From: Cyclobacteriaceae bacterium
GTDB taxonomy: Bacteria > Bacteroidota > Bacteroidia > Cytophagales > Cyclobacteriaceae
Direction of reading: 5' to 3'
Length of the DNA: 6,773 bases
NCBI GenBank assembly: GCA_019751475.1
Contig: JAIENH010000477.1
Coordinates: 1 to 6,773 of the forward strand
Part shown: piece after piece, positions 1-6,290 of the stretch
Layout of the letters: every line of letters starts with the position of its first letter
Position numbering within the stretch: position 1 is the first letter of the stretch
The notes under the pieces: model-generated
What the model saw: the letters and a program-made list of their open reading frames with translations, nothing else
Databases searched by the model: none
Told to the model about the DNA's origin: nothing
Program-made: the position numbers and the translations under genes

Positions 1-893
1 CGGGCATTCATCTGCTGGGTGTCAAAACGGGTGGTACTACACAGAATATTCTGACCACTATTAAACTATCCCTCATTGTATTTTTTTGCCTCGTTCCATT
101 CTTTACTTCATCCGAGCCTTCCGGAATTAACTTCTTACCAAAAGACGGTGACTTAAATCTCATTTTGTCTTCGGGGTTTGCCGTGTCGCTGGTGTTTGTG
201 GTGTATGCCTACACAGGATGGAATGCGGCCGCCTACATTGCAGGCAACCTGGAGAACGCAATAAAAAATCTTCCACGCGCTCTGCTCATTGGCACATTGG
301 TGGTAGTGACAGTCTACCTTGCATTGAATGGTATGTTTTTGTACTCCGTGCCACTGGCTGAGTTGAATGGCCAAAACGACATTGGCAACGTGGTCGCCAT
401 CAAACTCTTCGGCACCACCATCGGGCAAATTTTTTCTGCCCTATTCAGCATCGCATTGCTGTCAACACTCAGTGCCATGACCATTGCCGGTTCGCGTGTG
501 ACGGAAGCGATGGGTGAAGATTATCCGGCTTTGAAGTCATTGGCTGTTAAAAATCGTTTTGACATGCCCTACTGGGCTATCCTGGTGCAAGCCGCTTGGT
601 CAGTGTTTTTGGTCATGGTAAGTTCATTTGTGGAGATCATTCAGTACATCTCTATCAGTTTGTCTTTGTTCTCCATGATTACGGTCTTTGGGATTTTTAA
701 ACTAAGAAAAAACTATCCGGTGCGCCCCTTCAATGTGCCTTTGTTTCCGCTGCCTCCCCTCATTTTCATTGTCGTTACCTGCTGGATGATCTACTATGTC
801 TTTCGCGAAGACCCTAAAATCATCTTCTATTCTCTTGCCACGATGGTTCCTGGAGTTGCGCTTTTCTGTGTGATTTCCAGAAAAGAAGCTTAA
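1..893 (+). CDS. APC-superfamily amino acid permease, 3' part (5' end outside window)
   Basis: This is an inner-membrane secondary transporter, most likely for amino acids. The reading frame is open from base 3 to the TAA at 891-893, giving about 296 residues, so the TTG at 165 is not a start and the N-terminal third lies upstream of the window. The visible part begins with the family pattern G-x-K-x-G-x-x-x-Q-x-x-x-T-x-x-K-L, followed by a hydrophobic helix. Next comes the strongly APC-like FVVYAYTGWNAAAYIAGNL with ENAIKNLPRAL, the equivalent of the aromatic-Gly-W helix and the E-x-x-N-P-x-R-x-I-P loop. Five to six more hydrophobic segments follow, with a basic loop KLRKNYPVRPFNVP before the last pair, which is typical of 12-helix APC permeases. 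The protein ends KKEA-like at RKEA. The substrate cannot be deduced. It appears intact at its 3' end and is not obviously linked to the B12 genes downstream. Confidence 0.88.
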   Translation, partial: GIHLLGVKTGGTTQNILTTIKLSLIVFFCLVPFFTSSEPSGINFLPKDGDLNLILSSGFAVSLVFVVYAYTGWNAAAYIAGNLENAIKNLPRALLIGTLVVVTVYLALNGMFLYSVPLAELNGQNDIGNVVAIKLFGTTIGQIFSALFSIALLSTLSAMTIAGSRVTEAMGEDYPALKSLAVKNRFDMPYWAILVQAAWSVFLVMVSSFVEIIQYISISLSLFSMITVFGIFKLRKNYPVRPFNVPLFPLPPLIFIVVTCWMIYYVFREDPKIIFYSLATMVPGVALFCVISRKEA

Positions 894-912
894 GGCCTAA
901 TCCTTCATCAGG

Positions 913-1209
913 ATGAAATTAATATTTATTTTCCAGGTGCCCAATGACTTTCGACCGGCTATATCGCCCACGCATGGTTTGATTAATTTACAGCTTACGA
1001 AAACGCTTAAGTCGCAGTGGGAAATTTACGGAGGTGTCAAAAATATTTTGAATTTCATTCCCAGTAATCCTCTTCTTCGCCCGTTCGATCCGTTTGATAG
1101 AAACATCGCTATTAATAATCCTAACAACTACACCTTTGACACAGCCTACAACTACGCCCCGATGCAGGGAGCGAGGGCTTTCTTAGGATTGAGGTATACG
1201 ATTCAGTAG
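913..1209 (+). pseudogene. C-terminal remnant of a TonB-dependent outer-membrane receptor
   Basis: The frame is open from 901, just after a stop at 898-900, with an ATG at 913, and would give 98 residues. From about VPNDFRPAISP onward it reads like the last beta-strands of a Bacteroidota TonB-dependent receptor. The tract YGGVKNILNF is the usual penultimate-strand motif (G-x-x-N-L-x-N in receptors). The closing segment FDTAYNYAPMQGARAFLGLRY ends in the aromatic-rich outer-membrane C-terminus, followed by TIQ. A real receptor is 600-900 residues with a signal peptide, a TonB box and a plug, and none of these is present. The region immediately upstream is the end of the permease gene. I therefore read it as a scrap left by a deletion or recombination, with a junction between about 894 and 937. 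No convincing ribosome binding site precedes the ATG. It could be translated as a short protein, but a function is unlikely. Confidence 0.72.
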
Positions 1210-1234
1210 TTAGTCATTGCAAGTCGAAGTCATT

Positions 1235-2080
1235 TCACTTTCTCCTTCTGACTTTTGCCTCTTTAAGCACTTTCTTTTCTTCACCGTCCAGCCTTCGTTG
1301 TACTTTTTTCACATCTTCAGCTGGAGGCAATTGCTCGGGACGAACGCCACGTTCAATCAACATCTTCCGGACGGCCAGATTATTGTCTACATGTTCCTTT
1401 GAAATTTTCTCTGTTCCCTTCAAATCTTTTTCTGTCACGTTGTGGCTTGTGAGCTCGGTAGCAAAGTCCTTGGCTTTTAACGTTAGTGTGGGTAAAAAAT
1501 CGGCCAGAGGCCTGGATTCCGGGACTTGTAACTTCCTTTTCATGTCGCCTGTACTAAATCCACCAAACAAAGCCTGGTCACCTTTGCTGCGAATGATCGC
1601 AAAATCCTTCTCATCTACGCCTCGCTGATAGATGATGCCTGATAACTTCTTTTCAGACTTGGATAGCTTTTCCCTCGCGGTGACTCGTGCGACATCCAAA
1701 AGACGTTGTTCTATAATCTCCTGTTTGCGCGTTTGAACAGCAAAGTAAGTCTGTGCAAATGCTATTTCCGGCTTATTTGAATCCCCATTTTGTGCGATGA
1801 GATAACAAGCATAACGAGTAAGGGCGATATCTTCGATTTCCCGTTGTGCTCCTTTAGCCAGATTGATCATTTTGTTGACTTCAACAAAATGATCAGATTC
1901 TAACACTCCAGCATTTTGACAAGCTGCTTTTGCCTTTTCAATTACCTTTAAAAAATTGCGCCATTCTGCATAGTTAAAGATTTGCTGAAGTTCACGAGCA
2001 CTCCAACATTCAATTCCCTTAAAGTCGTAACAAGCGTGCTCAAACTGTAAAAAGAGCTGGCTTATTTGTTCTCGCTTCAT
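1235..2080 (-). CDS. dinD: DinD-like DNA-damage-inducible protein D
   Basis: The 281-residue protein matches the DinD family in order and length (E. coli DinD is about 274 residues). Recognisable blocks are [18 protein letters not shown] near residues 26-43, [10 protein letters not shown] at 49-58, DHFVEVNKM at 63-71, and the family signature [34 protein letters not shown] at 88-121. The C-terminal half has [12 protein letters not shown], and the tail is very basic. E. coli DinD is an SOS-regulated protein reported to bind RecA and inhibit its filaments; the same role here is inference. The ATG at 2078-2080 is chosen because it gives the family-like N-terminus; only a weak purine-rich stretch (aagaagcgg) precedes it. 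No E. coli-type CTG-N10-CAG LexA box was seen upstream. The gene is divergent from the cobalamin riboswitch and convergent with the TonB receptor scrap. DinD genes often sit in variable spots of genomes, which would fit the neighbouring remnant. A perfect 15-bp inverted repeat lies in codons 62-72. Confidence 0.9.
   Translation of the reverse strand: MKREQISQLFLQFEHACYDFKGIECWSARELQQIFNYAEWRNFLKVIEKAKAACQNAGVLESDHFVEVNKMINLAKGAQREIEDIALTRYACYLIAQNGDSNKPEIAFAQTYFAVQTRKQEIIEQRLLDVARVTAREKLSKSEKKLSGIIYQRGVDEKDFAIIRSKGDQALFGGFSTGDMKRKLQVPESRPLADFLPTLTLKAKDFATELTSHNVTEKDLKGTEKISKEHVDNNLAVRKMLIERGVRPEQLPPAEDVKKVQRRLDGEEKKVLKEAKVRRRK
1864..1895. repeat. Perfect 15-bp inverted repeat inside dinD
   Basis: The arm TGATCATTTTGTTGA (1864-1878) and the arm TCAACAAAATGATCA (1881-1895) are exact reverse complements, separated by only two bases (CT). 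Both ends carry TGATCA. The repeat encodes residues 62-72 of the DinD-like protein, overlapping the conserved DHF-x-E motif. As RNA or single-stranded DNA it would form a tight 13-15 bp stem-loop. No role is known. It could be a chance product of codon choice, but its perfection is unusual for coding DNA. Confidence 0.9.
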
Positions 2081-2107
2081 CCGCTTCTTGTCTTAAATTC
2101 TTACTTA

Positions 2108-2135
2108 TAAATATAGCATTTTCACTCTTTACAAA
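2108..2135 (-). promoter_or_regulatory. Possible Bacteroidota-type promoter of dinD
   Basis: Read on the - strand, TTTG (complement of 2132-2135) and TATATTTA (complement of 2108-2115) resemble the Bacteroidota -33 TTTG and -7 TAnnTTTG boxes. The last base of the -7 box is off, and the spacing is 16 bp instead of about 19. The -7 box ends about 27 bp before the start codon, a sensible distance. This is a weak call based on pattern only. Confidence 0.3.
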
Positions 2136-2179
2136 CGGGTTTGCTTTATCCATCATTCCTGAAGCCAGAAAAAAAATAC

Positions 2180-2187
2180 TATACTTG
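2180..2187 (+). promoter_or_regulatory. Possible -7 promoter box for the riboswitch-btuB transcript
   Basis: TATACTTG matches the Bacteroidota -7 consensus TAnnTTTG at all but one defined position. It lies just upstream of the first paired element of the cobalamin riboswitch (TTCTTGC at 2201-2207), so transcription would begin near 2193-2196. No good -33 TTTG was found at the expected distance; the nearest TTTG, at 2140-2143, is too far away. Position relative to the riboswitch is the main argument. Confidence 0.4.
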
Positions 2188-2195
2188 CACCCGTA

Positions 2196-2387
2196 ATGGT
2201 TTCTTGCTTTGAAAACGATCAACGCAAGAATTAAAAGGGAACCCCGTGCAAATCGGGGGCAGTTCCCGCTACTGTGACCTTGACTTCAGAAATGAAGTTG
2301 TGCTTTTGCTCACTACACGTCATTGTGGCGCACCGTGCGCCATGAGAAGACAGCAAAAGTCAAGGGAGCCAGGAGACCTGCCACTAC
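2196..2387 (+). ncRNA. Cobalamin (vitamin B12) riboswitch aptamer
   Basis: This untranslated region carries the hallmark conserved segments of cobalamin riboswitches in the right order. They are the core AAAAGGGAA (about 2234-2241), followed by a hairpin around gtgcaaAT, then CCCGCTACTGTGA (2265-2277), and finally the B12 box GAGCCAGGAGACCTGCC (2366-2382). Supporting stems are visible. TTCTTGC (2201-2207) pairs with GCAAGAA (2224-2230). ACTTCA and TGAAGT close a GAAA tetraloop (about 2283-2298). CTTTTGCT (2303-2310) pairs with AGCAAAAG (2352-2359). TGGCGCA and TGCGCCA form a variable peripheral arm (about 2326-2342). The element binds adenosyl- or other cobalamins and normally represses the downstream uptake gene when B12 is plentiful. 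It sits directly upstream of a BtuB-like receptor, the standard target. The exact 5' boundary is uncertain by about 10-15 bases. Confidence 0.93.
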
Positions 2388-2465
2388 ACATGTATTTCAG
2401 TGCTTCGGGTAAAAAGCGACTGTGATTCATCGACTCAGTGGCAGGAAACTTTTCCTTTCTCCTGG
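2369..2465 (+). promoter_or_regulatory. Riboswitch expression platform: alternative hairpin that re-pairs the B12 box
   Basis: Two downstream segments are exact complements of the B12 box. CCTGCCACT (2377-2385) matches AGTGGCAGG (2437-2445), and CCAGGAGA (2369-2376) matches TCTCCTGG (2458-2465). They nest, so a 17-base stretch of the B12 box can form one long stem interrupted only by a 12-base bulge on the 3' side. The loop holds a smaller hairpin (CAGTGCTT with AAGC-g-ACTG, 2398-2422). The bulge region can itself form AGGAAA/TTTCCT (2443-2456). Since the B12 box cannot be in the aptamer and in this stem at once, this is a plausible ligand-sensitive switch. No strong U-tract follows directly; a T-run lies at 2494-2499. 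The mode (translation or termination) is undetermined. Confidence 0.65.
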
Positions 2466-2522
2466 TCTTCGTTTCATAATCAGCCTTTTACTCTTTTTTC
2501 AAAACCTTAAACTTTTTCAACA

Positions 2523-4442
2523 ATGAAAAAAGAGAAAAAAGTCTGGGCAATCACTCTAATTGCCTGTTGGTGGCTGGCGCCAACGCAAACAACCGCACAG
2601 CAAGATTCACTCAAGTCTACCACGCTCAGCGATGTGGTCATCACGGCCACCAAGTTTCCCAAAAACCAGGTGGAGACCGGTAAGGTACTCACCGTCATTG
2701 ACGAAACTCAGTTGCAACGTAGCGCAGGCAAGGATCTCGCACAATTGCTTAATGAGCAGGCAGGCTTGATTGTAAATGGTTCTAACAGCAATCCTGCGAA
2801 AGACAAATCGGTGTACCTACGGGGGGCCGGTAGTCAGTACACGGTAATTCTAATCGATGGAATACCGGTGAACGACCCCAGCGGAGTTGGTGGGGCATTT
2901 GATTTACGTTTACTACCGATTGATCAAGTGGAGAGAGTTGAAATCCTGAAAGGAAGTCAATCAACACTCTACGGTACCGATGCTATTGCCGGGGTCATCA
3001 ACATTATCACCAAGAAAAAAGGAGAAAAGCCCCTGGGTGGATTTGGTACGCTGAGCTATGGAAGCTACAATACATTTAAGAGAAATATCGGGGTAAACGG
3101 AAGTACCTCGTCATTTGACTACAATGCAAGTTACTCCCACCTTACCACTGATGGCATCAGTGAGGCAAAGGATCAAAGTGGTAACAACAATTTCGATCGT
3201 GATGGCATGGAGCAAAATTCATGGCAGGTTAGTGCCGGTTGGAGGGCAAGTGAAAAGTTTTCTATCAAACCTTACTTCCGCTACAATGAATTTAGCGGCA
3301 AGTACGATGCAGGTTCTTTTACCGATTCAAAAAAGAACACGTACAATACCAACCTTCTCAACACCGGGCTCAGCGCCCAATACGCGCTTGGCAAAGGTGC
3401 TTTGAATTTGTTGTATGGATACGACAAGACTGATCGTGCGTTTGATTCGGATTTTGGCCCATTCTCCTTTAAGGGAAGATTTCATCACATCGAAGGCTTT
3501 GTGAATTATGATCTGCATAAAAATCTACAGTTGCTTACTGGGGTAAATCACCAAAACATTCATATGTTGGATTTGACGGCTACGGAAAAAAATCCCACTG
3601 TCACGATCACGAGTCCGTATGCTTCTTTATTTTTGCGAGACGTTAATGGCCTATCACTCGAACTGGGAGGCCGCGTTAACAACCATTCGCGCTTTGGTAA
3701 TACATTCACCTACAGCATCAACCCCTCCTACTTGATTCAAAACCAGATTAAGTTGTTCTTCAATGCGTCAAGTGGTTTCAAGGCTCCTACCCTGTATCAA
3801 CTCTTTGGGCAATTTGGTGCCAATAACAACCTCAAACCAGAGGTAAGTCAGAACTTAGAAACAGGTGCTCAGTTTTTTAACCGACAAAAGAACTTTGATA
3901 TGCGCGTCACCGCGTTTCAGCGCGAAATCAAAGACGTGATTTTTTATTTCAGCGACCCAGTCACTTTTCAGGGCACGTACATCAATCAAGACCGGCAATA
4001 TGACAAAGGGCTTGAAACCGAGTTGACCTACGCTCCCATCAGTCGACTTACGCTGAAAGCCTTTTATGCTTTTGTGGATGGGGAGATAACTCAGAAAACA
4101 GGCAGCCGTGATACCGTTTACAACAACTTGTTTCGCAGGCCGCGAAATTCATTTGGTTTCAATGCTGCCTACCATATTACCAGCGATTTCTTCATCAGTG
4201 CCAACCTCAAGACGTTTGGTCAACGCTCGGATTTGTTCTTTAATTTAGCGACTTTTGGAACGGAAAAAGTGAGCCTGGATGCTTACGCGTTGTTGGATGT
4301 TTACATGGAGCACGCGGTGGCCAACGGCAAACTCAAGCTTTTTATTGACGCTAAAAATATTCTAAATGCCGACTACATGGAAGTGTATGGCTACAATACC
4401 CTTCGGTTTAATCTAATGGCAGGTATAAACGCAAGATTCTAA
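2523..4442 (+). CDS. btuB: BtuB-like TonB-dependent outer-membrane vitamin B12 receptor
   Basis: The 639-residue product is a TonB-dependent receptor that would import cobalamin or corrinoids across the outer membrane using TonB-ExbBD energy. The N-terminus KKEKK followed by a hydrophobic stretch and TTAQQ is a Sec signal peptide, with probable cleavage after about residue 25. A TonB-box-like LSDVVITATK follows at 35-44. The plug domain (about 45-165) shows the diagnostic SVYLRGAGSQYTVILIDGIP, then QVERVEILKGSQSTLYGTDA and IAGVINIITKK. The rest is a beta-barrel, with FFNASSGFKAPTLYQLFG near the middle of the family pattern. It ends FIDAKNILNADYMEVYGY...GINARF with a terminal Phe, as outer-membrane barrels do. 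The length is close to E. coli BtuB (about 614 residues). The assignment to B12 rests on the cobalamin riboswitch just upstream. The ATG at 2523 has no Shine-Dalgarno, only an A/T-rich leader, as is normal for Bacteroidota. The DUF6580 gene begins 4 bp after its stop, indicating one transcript. Confidence 0.92.
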   Translation: MKKEKKVWAITLIACWWLAPTQTTAQQDSLKSTTLSDVVITATKFPKNQVETGKVLTVIDETQLQRSAGKDLAQLLNEQAGLIVNGSNSNPAKDKSVYLRGAGSQYTVILIDGIPVNDPSGVGGAFDLRLLPIDQVERVEILKGSQSTLYGTDAIAGVINIITKKKGEKPLGGFGTLSYGSYNTFKRNIGVNGSTSSFDYNASYSHLTTDGISEAKDQSGNNNFDRDGMEQNSWQVSAGWRASEKFSIKPYFRYNEFSGKYDAGSFTDSKKNTYNTNLLNTGLSAQYALGKGALNLLYGYDKTDRAFDSDFGPFSFKGRFHHIEGFVNYDLHKNLQLLTGVNHQNIHMLDLTATEKNPTVTITSPYASLFLRDVNGLSLELGGRVNNHSRFGNTFTYSINPSYLIQNQIKLFFNASSGFKAPTLYQLFGQFGANNNLKPEVSQNLETGAQFFNRQKNFDMRVTAFQREIKDVIFYFSDPVTFQGTYINQDRQYDKGLETELTYAPISRLTLKAFYAFVDGEITQKTGSRDTVYNNLFRRPRNSFGFNAAYHITSDFFISANLKTFGQRSDLFFNLATFGTEKVSLDAYALLDVYMEHAVANGKLKLFIDAKNILNADYMEVYGYNTLRFNLMAGINARF

Positions 4443-4446
4443 CGCT

Positions 4447-5043
4447 ATGTCACTTAAAACTCTCCAACCCCGCACCACCACACTCATCATCATGATTGTG
4501 CTGGCCGCAGCCTATCGACTTTTTCAGTCTAGCAATGTATTTAGCATAATGAGTAATGTGACCCCTGTTGGTGCCATTGCACTCTTTGGCGGTTGCTACT
4601 TCGCAGACAAGTGGAAAGCTTTTTTAGTGCCGCTGCTGTCCTTGTGGATCAGCGATATTCTGCTCAATCGCATTTTATACTTCGATCATTGGTCACTTTT
4701 CTATGAAGGTTCCGGATGGATTTATGGAAGCTTTGCGCTGATCGTAGTAATCGGTCAACTGATGAAGAAGGTGACGTTCACCAATGTGATTGTGGCTGCC
4801 ATTGCTGCCGCACTGGTGCACTGGCTGGTAGCAGACTTTGGAATGTGGATTGGCGGTGGCCGCGACATTACTACCGGGCTACCCTTCACCAAAGATTTGA
4901 GCGGACTGATAAAATGCTATGGACTGGCTCTGCCCTTCCTGAAAAATATGCTGATAGGCAATTTGGTTTTCTCAGGTCTCCTGTTCGGAGCCTTTGAGTG
5001 GATGCAGCGAAAGTATCCCGCCTTGCAACTACAACGAGCTTAG
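4447..5043 (+). CDS. DUF6580-type six-helix membrane protein, putative B12-linked transporter
   Basis: This 198-residue integral inner-membrane protein has about six hydrophobic segments, near residues 11-27, 35-53, 57-77, 91-106, 112-135 and 160-183. The early motif NVTPVGAIALFGGCYF (37-52), followed by a Pro-Leu helix ending in WISD (67-70), is what I recognise as the DUF6580 putative transport family of Bacteroidota, which has the size and layout of small substrate-binding (ECF S-like) membrane components. No ATPase or other transporter subunit is encoded beside it. Its start codon lies 4 bp after the btuB stop, so it is almost certainly cotranscribed and under the same riboswitch. From this I infer a role in moving cobalamin, or a precursor or cofactor of its salvage, across the inner membrane. 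The family name is from memory and the substrate is unproven. No other good start codon competes with ATG 4447. Confidence 0.75.
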   Translation: MSLKTLQPRTTTLIIMIVLAAAYRLFQSSNVFSIMSNVTPVGAIALFGGCYFADKWKAFLVPLLSLWISDILLNRILYFDHWSLFYEGSGWIYGSFALIVVIGQLMKKVTFTNVIVAAIAAALVHWLVADFGMWIGGGRDITTGLPFTKDLSGLIKCYGLALPFLKNMLIGNLVFSGLLFGAFEWMQRKYPALQLQRA

Positions 5044-5062
5044 CCTTGGTTTTCTAAATGGG

Positions 5063-5189
5063 ACCTGTCTCAAAAGTCCCCGCAAGTCATCGCGGCCCTG
5101 AGCCGCGATCTCCTTACGATCAGTTCAAACCAGATTCCGGGTCAAGCCCGGAATGACCTCGCTATTTGTTTTGGACTTTTGAGACAGGT
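5063..5189. mobile_element. 127-bp MITE-like palindromic element with 17-bp terminal inverted repeats
   Basis: ACCTGTCTCAAAAGTCC (5063-5079) and GGACTTTTGAGACAGGT (5173-5189) are perfect reverse complements and bound a 127-bp non-coding block. Inside are two further perfect hairpins, ATCGCGGC/GCCGCGAT (5089-5096 and 5102-5109, 5-base loop) and ATTCCGGG/CCCGGAAT (5134-5141 and 5147-5154, 5-base loop). In addition, GTCAT (5086-5090) can pair with ATGAC (5152-5156). The whole can fold into a branched cruciform. No transposase is encoded. This build is that of a miniature inverted-repeat transposable element or a REP-type intergenic repeat mobilised by a transposase elsewhere. The GTCAT...ATGAC palindromes resemble widespread intergenic repeats. 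I see no clear target duplication at the flanks. It separates the DUF6580 gene from the DUF71 gene and ends 9 bp before the latter's ATG. It may also act as a transcript-stabilising or terminating structure for the btuB operon. Confidence 0.8.
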
Positions 5190-5198
5190 TCTATCCAT

Positions 5199-5858
5199 AT
5201 GACTTCAAAAAAATTTGTTACGAGTTGGAGTGGTGGCAAAGACAGTTGCTATGCCAGTATGCAAGCGTTGAGGCTGGGTATGAAGCCGACTGCCTTGCTC
5301 AATGTGTTGAATGAAAATGGAAGAATCAGTCGCAGTCATGCCATCCCGAAAGGAGTATTGGAAAAACAATCGGAAGTTATGGGTGTGCCGCTCATCACGG
5401 TGGCCGCCAGTTGGCAAGACTACGAGCGGCTTTTCATCCAAACATTGCAGAATGTAAAAGACACTTATCAAATAGAAGCCGCGGTATTTGGTGACATCGA
5501 TTTGCAAGAACACCGTGACTGGGAAGAAAAAGTCTGCAACCGGGTTGGAATAGAAGCAGTGTTACCTCTCTGGAAGCAATCGCGAGAAGAATTAGTGGCT
5601 GCTATGATCGCGAGTGGTATGGAAGCCTACATCGTATCGTGTAATGAAGTAATGGGCCCGGCCTTTCTGGGCCGCCTGCTTGATACATCCCTTGTCAAGG
5701 AACTAATTACATTAGGAGTAGATGCCTGCGGAGAGAATGGAGAATATCATACGCTCGTGGTGAATGCTCCTATTTTTAAAAAACGTATTCGGGTTGCGTT
5801 TGGGGAAAAGCGTGTACACGAACGCTATTGCTTTATTGACATGGAACTGCAGCCGTAG
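5199..5858 (+). CDS. DUF71/COG2102 ATP-pyrophosphatase (diphthine-ammonia-ligase-like), probable B12 salvage enzyme
   Basis: The product is a 219-residue PP-loop (adenine nucleotide alpha-hydrolase fold) enzyme. SGGKDS at residues 11-16 is the pyrophosphate-binding loop, which in this superfamily adenylates a substrate carboxylate before amidation or thiolation. Further family marks are VFGDIDLQEHRDWEE (about 96-110), LPLWKQSREEL (about 122-132) and the C-terminal CGENGEYHTLV (about 177-187), characteristic of DUF71. The archaeal and eukaryotic relative Dph6 amidates diphthine on EF-2. Bacteria lack diphthamide, and comparative genomics has proposed a B12 salvage role for a bacterial DUF71 group. 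The position behind riboswitch-btuB-DUF6580 fits that group. The exact reaction is unknown; an ATP-dependent amidation of a corrinoid is one idea. ATG 5199 is chosen over the TTG at 5166 because the latter would start inside the mobile-looking element and add eleven non-family residues. GAGACAGG at the element's edge could serve as a weak ribosome binding site. The stop abuts the stop of the convergent DUF1801 gene. Confidence 0.85.
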   Translation: MTSKKFVTSWSGGKDSCYASMQALRLGMKPTALLNVLNENGRISRSHAIPKGVLEKQSEVMGVPLITVAASWQDYERLFIQTLQNVKDTYQIEAAVFGDIDLQEHRDWEEKVCNRVGIEAVLPLWKQSREELVAAMIASGMEAYIVSCNEVMGPAFLGRLLDTSLVKELITLGVDACGENGEYHTLVVNAPIFKKRIRVAFGEKRVHERYCFIDMELQP

Positions 5859-6287
5859 TCATCGTCTCTTTTTAGAAATGCCAAGAAAATTCTTCTTTTT
5901 TGTTTTGTTGATTTTGAGCGCTTGGCGAAGGTAGTATGTTACCATCCGTACATCAATGTCTTCGGATTCATCAAAAAACATTTTCTTGATTTGTGATGTA
6001 TCACGACTAAAGGCTCCGTAGCGATCTTCGATCAAGAAACCTTCAACAAATCCTAACGCCACCCTTTTGGCTTTCTTATCGAAATTCAAATTGCACAGCA
6101 ATCCGTTGTAACTGTAAAAGGGACTGTTCCACTTGATACTTTCCTCTACATCTGGCTGGATGGAAAATATCAGTTCGCGTAACGCCTCCATCAACTGGCG
6201 CCTGCCTTCGGGTTGATCAAACAGAAAATTATCTACCGCAGCACTCCGACCACCTTCCTTCTGCCGATAGGAGACCGGTGGTTTCAT
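5859..6287 (-). CDS. DUF1801-domain protein
   Basis: This is a 142-residue cytoplasmic protein of the DUF1801 (YdhG-like) family. The N-terminal half holds the pattern VDNFLFDQPEGRRQLMEALRELI (about 18-40), followed by VEESIKWNSPFYSYNG (47-62), in which the K-W-x-x-P-F-Y block is the family hallmark. Next come a strand-rich stretch KRVALGFVEG (74-83) and the helix VRMVTYYLRQALKIN (113-127). The tail is strongly basic (KTKKKNFLGISKKRR). The fold is known structurally, but no biochemical function is established, and I do not assign one. The start at 6285-6287 lies 3 bp after the stop of the upstream exported-protein gene, so the two are cotranscribed. Its TGA (5859-5861) is directly adjacent to the TAG of the convergent DUF71 gene, leaving no room for a terminator between them. 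Confidence 0.85.
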   Translation of the reverse strand: MKPPVSYRQKEGGRSAAVDNFLFDQPEGRRQLMEALRELIFSIQPDVEESIKWNSPFYSYNGLLCNLNFDKKAKRVALGFVEGFLIEDRYGAFSRDTSQIKKMFFDESEDIDVRMVTYYLRQALKINKTKKKNFLGISKKRR

Positions 6288-6290
6288 CCA

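Noticed and set aside
165..167. TTG as start codon of the permease
   Set aside because: The frame is open and clearly permease-like back to base 3, including the Q-x-x-x-T-x-x-K-L motif, so the gene simply runs off the left edge.
899..917. Short hairpin ATCCT-tcatc-AGGAT (or TTCAT-cagg-ATGAA) after the permease as a terminator
   Set aside because: The stems are only 5 bp and mutually exclusive, are A/T-rich, and are followed by no clean T-run; too weak to call.
2081..2195. LexA/SOS operator between dinD and the riboswitch
   Set aside because: No CTG-N10-CAG or other convincing palindrome was found; the regulation of dinD here cannot be read from the sequence.
2486..2499. T-rich run before btuB as part of an intrinsic terminator of the riboswitch
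   Set aside because: It is about 20 bases away from the nearest strong stem and not directly preceded by a GC-rich hairpin, so a classical terminator is not supported.
2523..4442. Other-frame open reading frames overlapping btuB
   Set aside because: They lack family features and sit inside a well-supported receptor gene; they are shadows of its codons.
5166..5198. N-terminal extension of the DUF71 protein from TTG 5166
   Set aside because: It lies within the terminal repeat of the MITE-like element, and the family N-terminus fits ATG 5199, close before SGGKDS.
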